A stretch of 64,000 nucleotides of DNA from positions 1 through 64,000 of the forward strand of contig NZ_AHMM02000005.1 in the NCBI RefSeq assembly GCF_000243675.2. Reading direction: 5' to 3'. The notes under the pieces are model-generated. The model saw only the letters and a program-made list of their open reading frames with translations, searched no databases and was not told the DNA's origin. Below, piece by piece: positions 8,701 through 15,560 of this stretch; the stretch's first letter is position 1; every line of letters begins with the position of its first letter. The DNA is from Leptospira inadai serovar Lyme str. 10 (lineage in GTDB: Bacteria; Spirochaetota; Leptospiria; Leptospirales; Leptospiraceae). The translations under genes were made by a program, and so were the position numbers.

Positions 8701-11274
8701 ATGCCATGCCGCATACTGTGCATCGAAGGTACTTACCTGCGCCGTCCAGTTCGTGATGCTCGGCAGTACGTTCTGGTTCCAGTTGTACTGAAAGCTTTGC
8801 AACTGGGTCGCCAAGTTCTGCCAGGTTGTTGCATTGGCTCCCGAATTAAAATTGGAGACGGTATAGCTTAGGTTGAGTGCGATTGCATCCTCACTCCATT
8901 GGACGAGAGCCACTGCACATACAGGCGGCCAGCCCCAACACCCAGACTCATTCTCCTGGTAATCGTAAAAATTGGTCCCTGGTGCCCCAGCAATTGTATG
9001 GTTACTCGTATACGTTTGGTTGGCTCCGACAATCGCGGGTGTTCCGTTAAAGATATTCCCGTAGCACCCCAGCCAGTCATGGCAGTACGCTGGGTCGGAT
9101 CCCCAGTTGTTGGTTCCAGCAGTCGTATTCCCCCAATAGTTGATATCTCGAAAGGCAGTAAGGTCAGAAGAAATAATACCAGTCACTAAAGACCCAGGTC
9201 CGAAACCACTTAGATATTGCGCCAAGCAAGCGGGGTTAGTGTCGTTTGAATGGAAAGTATGATTGCCATAATAGCTAGCACTTTCATTTGGACAAGCAGC
9301 ACTTCCCCCAGCCGACAGGCTTGCGGAGTAAGCGTTCGTCAAATAATTCATAAACGTGGCCCTGGATTCCTGCCCATTGATATACTCCACGATATTCCAA
9401 GCCAGACCGACCGCCCCGGTGCTGGCCGCATTTCCATTTAGAAAATCTTGTCTAGTTATATACACAAGATTCGAAGATTGTGTAAACGGATTCGCCGGGG
9501 TGGGCATATAGGATCCGTTTTGGATGTCTACGTTCGTGCTTCCTCCGGCCTGGTACAGAGCCACCTGTCCCTGGGCATTCTGGATCTCCTGGGCCAAAAA
9601 GCCGGAGATCGCGTTCGCGGCGTACACTAGGGATATTTCCATGGTTTGGATCTGGCAGGTATCCGCGGTGGCTCCGGTCGCGGGACAGGCTACGCAATTT
9701 AGATCCCCACTCGGGCAGGCATTGGAGTAATACTGTCCCGTTAAAGCACTGGTATTCGTGGCGTCCACGATGGCGTTATAGCAGGTGTCTCCGCTGGGGC
9801 AGTTTGTAGTGGTCAAGAATTTCTGTTGAGTGCTATCATACCAACCCTGTTGGCAGACAGCCCCTGTGTTTAGGCAACTCTGGGGGTAGGATAGCATCTG
9901 GGACGTGCTCTGATCGAATATGGCAAGTCCCGTTTTTCCTTGGGTGATCGCCGTTTCTATGTTATTGATCAGTGTTTGGAAGGCCTTCCCGTCCGCGTTC
10001 AAGGAGGTATGTATGGAGGTCAGGGAAGTGCAGCCCGAGGCAGCGCTGGCAGGACAACTCGGGTTCACGTAGCTGGACGTAGTCGTGTCATACAATAATT
10101 GTATGCAGGAATCTCCGGAGGGGCAACTGGTCACGAACTGGCTCGCCGTCGTATCATAATAATTGCTGGAACATACGTCTCCGGGAGGACAGCTCGCCGC
10201 TATCGCAGTCCCGGTACTCGTATCTTTTAACGGGGTTACGGTATTCCAAAACAGATCGTTCCCGTTCAAAAACTGCTGGTACCCTGCAATCGTTTGGTTG
10301 ATCTGATCCTTGACCCCGAATTCATAGGATTGGATTTGCTGCATATAGGCTTGGTACTGGGATTCCGTCTGGTTGATCTGGGCCAGTAAACTCTGGTAGC
10401 TCTTGGTCAGGCTTTGCAGAGCCTGCTCGTAATTCCAAAGTCCATTTTGGATATTGGTATTAAATTGGCTGTACCACTGCTGTTCCAACTGACGCAAGGA
10501 CTGCTGGGATGTACCTAATAGGCTGGTGTCCACACCCTGAACCCCCGACAAATTCGGACTCCCTCCCTTGATCAAAGCCTGGAACTCCGTATCGAATTGA
10601 CCCTTCAAATTGGTAACCGTGGCCAAATTCCCGCCATAGTACGCATCGATATACGCGTCCCGTTGTAGTTGGATGGATAATTCCGCGTCTCTCTGCCATT
10701 GGGTCAAAAGACCAGCCGCCTGGCTTTCCAGAGTATCGTAAATATAATTCTTATAATCCTGAACGCTCTGAAACCCGTCCTGAGTGTGAATCCCGCTCAC
10801 GATACTGGAAATCTGAGCCTGTGCCTGAGCCTGCCACTCCGATTGCAAAACACCGTAGCTCTGCAAAACGATCGCATCCCAATTGGCGGTATCATGCGTA
10901 TGATTCGCGACGGAATACGTAGCCTGCAACTGGGACTGCCATTGCTGCCAATTATACGCCTGAGGGTTCAGCTGAGGAGCCGTCACGGGCTGGGAATAAA
11001 CGCTGACGGAGGACAAAAGGCAAAGGACTGAGAGAGTCAGAGGACGGAAGACAAAGGACAGTAGCTGCGCGATATTGGAAAAATAATAGAGGACGGAGGA
11101 AAAACCACTGTTACCATAAGAATCTTTCTCCAGAACTTGGAAACTCCGCTCATTGCAGAAGACAGACGCTGCGCGATGCGGGAAAGGCAGCGGAGGAAGA
11201 GAAAAAATCCACTGTAACACAGGAATCTTTCTCCAAAACGGAATATTTTGCAAAACTTTCGATCTTGAATTCAT
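2755..11274 (-). CDS. Giant exported polymorphic-toxin-like protein with Hint domain and C-terminal papain/C39-like domain
   Basis: The protein has 2839 residues. From the N-terminus there is a hydrophobic segment (about 71-94, ending VYS-QP). A Gln/Ser/Asn-rich helical stalk follows, with a Cys-rich insert (about 355-545) that repeats CPSGDxC-YD-T units. Tandem helical repeats of roughly 115 residues (about 1320-1650) each carry a YxxxxEAxxExG-like segment. Next come an Ala-rich helix pair and a Gly/Asn-rich beta region (about 1890-2090). A Hint domain spans about 2194-2366, from C2194 in CFVAGTLVRT to VLVHN. The C-terminal domain has C2625 (GDICNIG), H2730 (HWVEIVGY) and N2751 (LVNDSWG), the Cys-His-Asn pattern of papain/C39-like peptidases. 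After the Hint HN comes Tyr, not Cys/Ser/Thr, so cleavage rather than splicing is expected. ATG 11274 has an AGAGGA site, but the start and signal lie in repeat DNA. It resembles the large Leptospira family I recall as TIGR04388. Toxicity is inference. Confidence 0.85.
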   Translation of the reverse strand: MNSRSKVLQNIPFWRKIPVLQWIFSLPPLPFPHRAASVFCNERSFQVLEKDSYGNSGFSSVLYYFSNIAQLLSFVFRPLTLSVLCLLSSVSVYSQPVTAPQLNPQAYNWQQWQSQLQATYSVANHTHDTANWDAIVLQSYGVLQSEWQAQAQAQISSIVSGIHTQDGFQSVQDYKNYIYDTLESQAAGLLTQWQRDAELSIQLQRDAYIDAYYGGNLATVTNLKGQFDTEFQALIKGGSPNLSGVQGVDTSLLGTSQQSLRQLEQQWYSQFNTNIQNGLWNYEQALQSLTKSYQSLLAQINQTESQYQAYMQQIQSYEFGVKDQINQTIAGYQQFLNGNDLFWNTVTPLKDTSTGTAIAASCPPGDVCSSNYYDTTASQFVTSCPSGDSCIQLLYDTTTSSYVNPSCPASAASGCTSLTSIHTSLNADGKAFQTLINNIETAITQGKTGLAIFDQSTSQMLSYPQSCLNTGAVCQQGWYDSTQQKFLTTTNCPSGDTCYNAIVDATNTSALTGQYYSNACPSGDLNCVACPATGATADTCQIQTMEISLVYAANAISGFLAQEIQNAQGQVALYQAGGSTNVDIQNGSYMPTPANPFTQSSNLVYITRQDFLNGNAASTGAVGLAWNIVEYINGQESRATFMNYLTNAYSASLSAGGSAACPNESASYYGNHTFHSNDTNPACLAQYLSGFGPGSLVTGIISSDLTAFRDINYWGNTTAGTNNWGSDPAYCHDWLGCYGNIFNGTPAIVGANQTYTSNHTIAGAPGTNFYDYQENESGCWGWPPVCAVALVQWSEDAIALNLSYTVSNFNSGANATTWQNLATQLQSFQYNWNQNVLPSITNWTAQVSTFDAQYAAWHLREQTLLSQAQSDYSTGLQSLQTSETTWLSQMNQLQTKANTDFASANNKLKSSQNQADAQLLAQELLGTLNFNSGTNLSSTPSVSAGLFSNVTSQLSLVNPQSQYNALNFGLLSSFSTSFNQAINGVSNLTLLSSTNNALLNDRMNYMQQMATSLSHERTFTQNGQDQLLRDSGNLSTKKGDDGKIYIVNQDGNYVNYCDPATSKCGNETIDQFLTSKCGADLTAGACNGYTTLKYSNVHVDSGGNIQLDEAIYTGDAIGQGDNAANYNFTQRTQHITIGPSPAFLLGHGGGVGNIFDNNPDHHEGDKISEIIGASFAGVNNFFANGNYSNSTLFKLASYDALNSANETKASMSATEQARTAGMVADFIENVFLGGMSTQQWVAHETHNLVQNAYTTFLVNTFHLSPEAASFLAGAYLDHEAYKTAEHNMRALTEVRNVFQAFGPMDSIAGDLIYKIGGGLFHAQDMAAISQWRDDKTAVYGLIMTEYGKSQNWPPDTIQLASQLMTDYVRQNEAKNELGMRGQMLSIGRLEGSVRMMEASLEGPLAEAVGFVADVAARILQNAHVISKREEKTFDKDMRGVINSLKLVDEKNAITQWHNDQIQAAQYATAQLGKANGWSADEISKMQQVVGSYMKHKEAEREFGETSGMFSLGRIEGQLKLAMSNTHGPMAEILGAVAKVGLEGARDLHLITGADYKQIEGNVRKDVNAFKLKDYKDAEKSWQQERVELAKTSVEIYGDKAGWDPAYTQQMEQIVGDYLTRQEAKAELRRLQTTEFALPGVGGLLYLDHVLFKGGIESIVMKVARGVVVTLADIGKGFGIFSKSDTKSIYHQSKDWSDSVTGAALQAKSETGMINKSFIKQKERELVFDYIAKSIDPNGSDQEVQNFASLLRSYMDKREARKQARQERVNEAEQAVELVASAVISFCTAGAASESLVATIGAIANDIKNVVTLSTEAMNTLRVVRAVAAIVDIATQTVIGGEQGGTNGAIAGFVNGILSTATIASKTPITGFVSWNTHQNADILMGEDGKAGGWGGGVGYSKGDVSLGVSFAPGSGVDVNVNYNGEYVPKGSFLGIDYSTGSGNYTVNGGYDFNPNGNHHLGVSLSASRDGSSNAGVFYNYGRNDQETRIGPNGEKTQVPSRWNGVMNGGASLTYSNNGSFNLSGQYRGATVASVDFDPNTHKFGSVHGNANFQTELNNNVIQEHAGELHAEGVNHNAEVVGHVLSENGQIKESTVREMIAQGRGNEVLAMYQNYKDKTIEKLGQKSWESTFENTAAALKDKYDLDISLKKGASSEGVLENVLTRLKSDVLLSFGVSDTGGIRSDGNKKFEFDSCFVAGTLVRTKEGFKPIEKIRVGEYVLSHNENTGKLSFEKVTETFIHDVPLIHKITYTNGTTVETTWNHPFYVKGQGWTQVKDLQPANRSVTLASIQNTAILSEMNARQIPIGASLTSVSNATNHAPNWSETYTGTLGIRKIEEIRRQDRVYNLEVEGNHSYFITKAGVLVHNYTQQIQDILDGKGILTEDNTKLLGGIVGYDKAGSPKYEKSNASVSDKLRALGKIDGFNYGGGRWERTETGKDYVTFSTKSNMYGNPETLTFHKKGGEIQIVQSQYHNGRWIDTPSSNLEILKQSVVSFKTDDKSALQYTTNVLGERASKGSKYDDGKPKVELVKDPTTGANKISETATGRKSVEIQIPTNNPNEPLKGKLLLGDTARTQRETRGDYSANGKRNIIYEYDLNNRNQRRAYESDLEQGPGVNHNLKSGDICNIGATSTNPRFSDRPLGELAKEIGEKAANKLGLRPSGINAEAADVLLKDYGLAVKDRDIFKYENRSTESKQNQFYEWAKSQIKQGKTVNVAGEFDAGYRRNPIKHWVEIVGYVDGPNGSIGGFLVNDSWGDATKHYSESNGGQDGRLAYYPANDPRVANLSPNGGAYSITNDDGKEESPQRGGDRFRGGRGGFLKGIQSGISNVWGWITGNKKR

Positions 11275-11427
11275 TCTCTTCTATCCTCTACAAACCGGTA
11301 AGCTTCGCTTATCAATGTTCTGACCTCTGCACAGAAAAATCCACTGTTACCATAAGAATCTTTCTCCAGAACTTGGAAGCTTCGCTCACCAATGTTCTGT
11401 CCTCAGTCCTCTGTCTTCTGTCCTCTG
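11038..11427. repeat. Dispersed inverted-repeat-bounded element, composite copy A
   Basis: The left end CAGAGGACGGAAGACA is mirrored by the right end TCTGTCTTCTGTCCTCTG. Inside are two or three degenerate copies of a core of the type ACTGT-A-CA-GAATCTTTCTC, AGAACTTGGAA, GCTCACCAATGTTCTG. The same ends and core recur near 15.0-15.4 and 30.1-30.3 kb. This copy lies between the giant gene and the DUF1566 gene. It covers the giant's ATG and its hydrophobic N-terminal segment, and its right end directly abuts the DUF1566 stop codon. No protein of its own is encoded. Confidence 0.75.
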
Positions 11428-11997
11428 CTACGGAGACGTACTCGACACACACCGAAGATAATAGGAATTTCCGGCACCCGCCGTAAAATAACTATAACCG
11501 TAGTAAAAATTCACGGTCCAGATATTCCCCGTATTCTGCGCATACTTGGTCGTTGTCCAAAAAAAATCCGGAACCCCGTTCCCGGAAGACGCCTGCCCCG
11601 GATCAAAGATCGAGTTCAACGCAGGAGCAAACTGGGACCGGTCCACGATGGACTTCAATTCCTGGATACTAGGCAGTCTCCAAGTAACGCTACCGGAATT
11701 ATAATTAGAACAATAATTGGAGGCATTCCCAAACGACATGGTCACCCCGCCGGGAAAGGCGGTTTTCTTTTGGCAGCCCGCCGGAGTCGCCGTGGAAGAA
11801 TACGCATACGGATAAATGCATCTCTGCCAATACAATTTCGTAATGCCATCGTTGATGACGCTGGGGTCGTTCGCATTCACCGTAAACCGGGCTGTCGGAG
11901 CCGATACGATCGGAAGAAACCCCCAAAAAAGACCCAAAACGAACAACCAAAAACTGAATCGCAAAACGGAACGTATACCTGAGTAAACCATAAACAT
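11428..11997 (-). CDS. DUF1566 (Lcl C-terminal) domain protein, exported
   Basis: Starting at ATG 11997, the 189-residue product begins with a long hydrophobic segment (FSFWLFVLGLFWGFLPIVS) that acts as signal peptide or anchor. A DUF1566 domain follows: a lead-in (DPSVINDGITKLYWQRC), the hallmark WRLPSIQELKSIVDRS, a WTTTKYAQN segment and a closing YYLRCVSS. This fold is found in surface and adhesin-like proteins and has no known enzymatic role. ATG 12057 would overlap the upstream gene; 11997 leaves a 23-base gap and is preferred. It sits directly after a large lipoprotein that ends in the same domain, so the pair probably arose by duplication. Its TAG stop touches the end of a dispersed repeat. 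Confidence 0.75.
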   Translation of the reverse strand: MFMVYSGIRSVLRFSFWLFVLGLFWGFLPIVSAPTARFTVNANDPSVINDGITKLYWQRCIYPYAYSSTATPAGCQKKTAFPGGVTMSFGNASNYCSNYNSGSVTWRLPSIQELKSIVDRSQFAPALNSIFDPGQASSGNGVPDFFWTTTKYAQNTGNIWTVNFYYGYSYFTAGAGNSYYLRCVSSTSP

Positions 11998-12020
11998 CCT
12001 ACCGCTTCCACCGACCCCGA

Positions 12021-14819
12021 TCATGGAACCCCGGCCCCCGGAATTCCCGAAACACAACGAACCATATGACTCGCGCCGATCGCATCAAAATAGATATCCG
12101 GATATTGAAAATCCACATACCAGGCATTCGTAACCGTAGGGGCAAACAGGGTGGAACTCCAATATGGAGAGGCCGATGTCCCCGAAAAAGAAGGCGAAGC
12201 GATGGAAGGAATGGCACTGCTATAAATGGAAATCGAAGCCAATTCCTGCACGCTCGGCAGCCTCCAATTGGTCAAGGAAGCGTACCCCAAGCCGCTATGC
12301 GTCAAATTCAGACTAGAGCATTGGTTCAACGCAGAGATATAATCCTTGCTCACACCCTCGTCCGTCTGCTTCCAAACAAGAAGCGTATTCGAATCAAAGA
12401 CCACCGTGTCGGTCCCGGAAAATTGGTTCGTCCACAATCCGTTAGGCGGTGTCGTGGTAAGATTTTGGGCAACGGAAGTCGTAACGTTGGTATCATCGCC
12501 CGCACCCGTTTTCAGGACCGGAAACGCAAAACCGTTGGCCGTCTCAAACGTCGTGGTCAAGAAACTCTGGGTAATCGTACTCGCCAACCCCAGGCCCGCC
12601 GCATCCACGATGCTACCCGACGCAATCGACCATTGAATCAGGGCGTTTTCGGGAAAGAAAATCCAAGGAAATTGGATCACTAGCGTATCTGGTTGATTGG
12701 AGCTCCCCAAAAACTGGTACTTGACGTTGGTTAGATCCAAATTCACCCAGCTCGAAAGTTGAAACACCTGCACCGTCAAGTTCGGCAAGTGAGCCGGATC
12801 CAAGGGCTCGCTAAAGACCAGGGTCAATTGCGCGGAATTCGGATTCACTCCCGTACTACCCCCGCTCGGAGTCGCCGAGATCAATTTCGGAGCCATGGTA
12901 TCCTTCCAAACCGGGATGCTCTGGCTACCCGTCTGCATACCGTATTCCGGTTGGTTCTTCTGGTTCGCAACACAGATGATCACGGTATTCTTACCCGCGG
13001 TAAAATTCAGATTCGCTAGGGTCGTATTCACCGGAGTGCCGACCAGAATATCCGAACCCGTCGGAGCAGAAGTGACTACGTTACCCGAAACGAAGGAACT
13101 CGTCCCGCTCGGCGCCGACCCGTTATTGCATTCGCAATCCACGGAATTCGTGTACTTAATCCCGCTCGGTCCCGCATAGGTCGTCTTACTGACTTGGTTT
13201 CCGTTGACCGTCGTGGTCGTCGTACTCGCCGTACATTGATTCCCGCCTAACAAAACCTTATACGAGGCCCCGTTCCCGGTAAATTGCCAATTAATACCCA
13301 GATTGCTCGTGGCATTCAAAACCTTATTCGCAGGAGTAAAACCGTTGACCTGAATATTCGGCCGAGAGGAATCGATTACATAAACCGCAGTCCCCACGCT
13401 GGAAAGATTTCCGGCCGGATCCCGGGCCACAAAATTCAAAGTCGTATTGCTAGTCAGTGCGATAGCGCTCGCGTTCGCCGGAGGATAGGACAGACCGTTG
13501 GAAATGGCTCCCGTCAAGGAATTGATCCCGGGATTGCTGCCGTCCATCGTATACGCCACCACGTACCCGCTCGCAATCCCGCTATTATCAGCATAGTTCA
13601 ACTGAACGTTAATCGGAGACACGCCGTCGTACCCGTAACCCCCGGCACCGGGACTGGCCGTAATCGTGGGAGCGATATCGTCCCGGGTGATTGCAAACGA
13701 ATTCTGGCCGGTAAAACCCGAGCTCACACAGATATAAATCGAATTGGAACCCGCGCTCAATTGACTCGCGGAAAGAAAGGAAGTATTATTCTGGTTGGCA
13801 CTCGCGATCCCGCTCTCGATCACCGTCCCGTCCGAGCAACCGGTCGCATTCTGACGGATAGAATAGCTACCCGTTTGGCTCGATTTCCAAACATAACTGG
13901 CCGTGTTAATGGCGCCTGCGTTCACACTGATGTAAAAGGAACTCACCGGAGATACAATCGTCACGTTCGGAACGTTATGATTCACTTGATACGAAGCGGT
14001 ATTCACCCCTTCCAAATTCCCGGCCATATCCCTGCAACGATACTTGATCGTATACGAACCGTCCCCGTTACCGCCGATGTTCGTCTTCGTCTTGGGGGGA
14101 TTCGTAATCGTCCCGTTGACCGGTGAATACGTGGGAGAAGTACCGTCGGAAGTATAGGCCAAATTCCCCGGAGCCACGTTATCCGCGCATACGATCGTCA
14201 CCGTCTGAACCCCACCGTAGGTGCCCGGAGTGGGGGAAATACTGCTGCTAGGCGGAATCGTATCCGTCAAAAGTCGGGCGATGATCGGGTTATCCACCAC
14301 ACCGTTCCCGGTCGAATCAAACCCCTGGTTCGGATAGATCGTAACCGGATTACCGGAACAGTTCATCCCGGTTGTCAACGTGACGGAACCGTCCGAATGA
14401 TAACACAAATAATAATCCGGAACCCCGTCCCCGTTTACATCCACCGCATACGGATTTACCGAGTTAGCCTGGTACAAAAACAGCAGATTCGGGATTCCGT
14501 TACCTTGAGTCGACAACCCCACCGCAGTACCGTTCCCGCTCGGATCCACCACGATGGCCGACACGATAGCGGCCGAACTCCCGTTCAAATTCACGGACTG
14601 CCCGGGCAAAAACTGGCTCTTCCCGAACAAAGGAAGGTTCAAAACCCCTCCGGAAGAACCGGAGGACGAACTCCCCAGGAACATCTGCTCCAGAGCCGAC
14701 AAGATGGAATAATCCTGACCCTTCGTAGGCCCGCACCCAACAGCCAAAAAGCTAGCCAACAAAACGGTCCAAAGACCCCAGCAAGACAAAAAGTAGCCTT
14801 TTAGAGTGCGTTCCAACAT
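12021..14819 (-). CDS. Large lipoprotein with chitobiase-like/Ig-like repeats and C-terminal DUF1566 domain
   Basis: From ATG 14819 the product has 932 residues and a lipoprotein signal ending in LAVGC (Cys 29), so it should be lipidated and perhaps surface-exposed. A TTG 42 bases upstream is possible but less likely. The mature protein is Ser/Gly-rich, then carries chitobiase-C-terminal-like modules (TPGTYGGVQTVTIVCADN, SPGAGGYGYDG), Ig-like strands, a bacterial Ig/SbsA-like module (ATPSGGSTGVNPNSAQLTLV) and a final DUF1566 domain (NWRLPSVQELASISIYS, YWSSTLF, MVRCVSG). The gene is unusually GC-rich: 40 of 60 bases from 13621 are G or C. Function is unknown. A surface adhesin or substrate-binding role, or display alongside the downstream giant protein, is inference. 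Confidence 0.8.
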   Translation of the reverse strand: MLERTLKGYFLSCWGLWTVLLASFLAVGCGPTKGQDYSILSALEQMFLGSSSSGSSGGVLNLPLFGKSQFLPGQSVNLNGSSAAIVSAIVVDPSGNGTAVGLSTQGNGIPNLLFLYQANSVNPYAVDVNGDGVPDYYLCYHSDGSVTLTTGMNCSGNPVTIYPNQGFDSTGNGVVDNPIIARLLTDTIPPSSSISPTPGTYGGVQTVTIVCADNVAPGNLAYTSDGTSPTYSPVNGTITNPPKTKTNIGGNGDGSYTIKYRCRDMAGNLEGVNTASYQVNHNVPNVTIVSPVSSFYISVNAGAINTASYVWKSSQTGSYSIRQNATGCSDGTVIESGIASANQNNTSFLSASQLSAGSNSIYICVSSGFTGQNSFAITRDDIAPTITASPGAGGYGYDGVSPINVQLNYADNSGIASGYVVAYTMDGSNPGINSLTGAISNGLSYPPANASAIALTSNTTLNFVARDPAGNLSSVGTAVYVIDSSRPNIQVNGFTPANKVLNATSNLGINWQFTGNGASYKVLLGGNQCTASTTTTTVNGNQVSKTTYAGPSGIKYTNSVDCECNNGSAPSGTSSFVSGNVVTSAPTGSDILVGTPVNTTLANLNFTAGKNTVIICVANQKNQPEYGMQTGSQSIPVWKDTMAPKLISATPSGGSTGVNPNSAQLTLVFSEPLDPAHLPNLTVQVFQLSSWVNLDLTNVKYQFLGSSNQPDTLVIQFPWIFFPENALIQWSIASGSIVDAAGLGLASTITQSFLTTTFETANGFAFPVLKTGAGDDTNVTTSVAQNLTTTPPNGLWTNQFSGTDTVVFDSNTLLVWKQTDEGVSKDYISALNQCSSLNLTHSGLGYASLTNWRLPSVQELASISIYSSAIPSIASPSFSGTSASPYWSSTLFAPTVTNAWYVDFQYPDIYFDAIGASHMVRCVSGIPGAGVP

Positions 14820-15033
14820 AATACCAGCCAAACGATCCGTTTCCAAGAATGACAAAGACAAGAATGGAAAAGAAACAATTTGATAAAAACAGATCCTGAA
14901 GGGAAAACAAAAATTTGCAACTAAAAAGAGTACAAAATAGGCTGGAAGCGGCGCAATTTTTCAACGTTTTTAATCAAAATGACCCCTTATACCCGATTTT
15001 TCTCGACAATGAGGCCGAACTATGTTCGCTTGC

Positions 15034-15403
15034 CAGAGGACAGAAGACTGACGACAGATGCGCTCGCTTCCAGAGGACTGAAGACTGACGACAGATGCGC
15101 TCGCTTCGCTCGCGCTAGACAGAAGCTGCTAGAGGTTGGCAATGCGGCAGAGGTAGAGGAAACAATCTACGGTAACGCAAGAATCTTTCTTTAGAGCGTG
15201 GAAACTCGGCTCATCAATGTTCTGTCCTCAGTCCTCTGTCTTCTGCAAGACAGAAGCTGCTCGATGTTGTGAAGGTTATAGAAGTAGAGGAGATATCTAC
15301 TGTAATGCAGGAATTTTTCTCTAGAGCGTGGAATCTCCGATCACCAATGTTCTGTCCTCTGTCCTCAGTCCTCTGTCCTCTGTCTTCTGACACCTGTCCT
15401 CTG
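15034..15403. repeat. Dispersed inverted-repeat-bounded element, copies B and C in tandem
   Basis: Copy B (15034-15245) starts CAGAGGACAGAAGACTG and ends CAGTCCTCTGTCTTCTG. Its first 36 bases are duplicated, and it carries the short palindrome GCGCTCGCTTCGCTCGCGC. Copy C (15246-15403) follows immediately with the core GAAGTAGAGGAGATATCTAC, CTCTAGAGCGTGGAA and ends in CTGTCCTCTG. The stretch from 14820 to 15500 holds no gene besides this repeat. Copy C is nearly identical over its core to the copy near 30.2 kb. Confidence 0.8.
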
Positions 15404-15506
15404 CAAGACAGAAAGGCAGGAAACAATAAATCTTATGTTTGTTTCCTGTGTACTTTTTTTAGTGGGAAACTGGAAAAGAGTTTGACCAAAACTTGTCGAA
15501 AGGGCA

Positions 15507-15550
15507 CATTCAAACCGACCGTCGGTCTATACCGACGGTCGGTTTGAATG
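15507..15550. promoter_or_regulatory. 44-base perfect inverted repeat, probable TetR operator
   Basis: Two perfect 20-base arms (CATTCAAACCGACCGTCGGT and its mirror) flank a CTAT spacer and end 10 bases before the TetR ATG. Each arm contains the smaller near-palindrome ACCGACCGTCGGT. A possible -35 (TTGACC, 15482) with a weak -10 (CACATT, 15505) puts the operator over the transcription start. Autoregulation by the TetR protein is the simplest reading. The structure could also form an RNA hairpin that hides the ribosome site. Confidence 0.75.
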
Positions 15551-15560
15551 GAGAACTCGA

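Noticed and set aside
12000..12057. ATG 12057 start for the small DUF1566 protein
   Set aside because: It would overlap the upstream gene and place a Gly-rich lead before the signal segment. ATG 11997 fits better.
5630..14126. Long frames opposite the giant and lipoprotein genes (for example 13284-14126 plus strand)
   Set aside because: They are Arg/Ile/His-rich mirror translations of Asn/Gly/Ser-rich coding DNA, without starts or motifs.
14819..14861. TTG start at 14861 for the large lipoprotein
   Set aside because: It would put 14 polar residues before the lipoprotein signal. ATG 14819 gives a normal signal with Cys 29.
11000..15420. Possible CRISPR array from repeated GTCCTCTGTC-like units
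   Set aside because: Units are not evenly spaced, there are no unique spacers of constant length, and the pattern is explained by inverted ends of a dispersed element. No cas genes are present.
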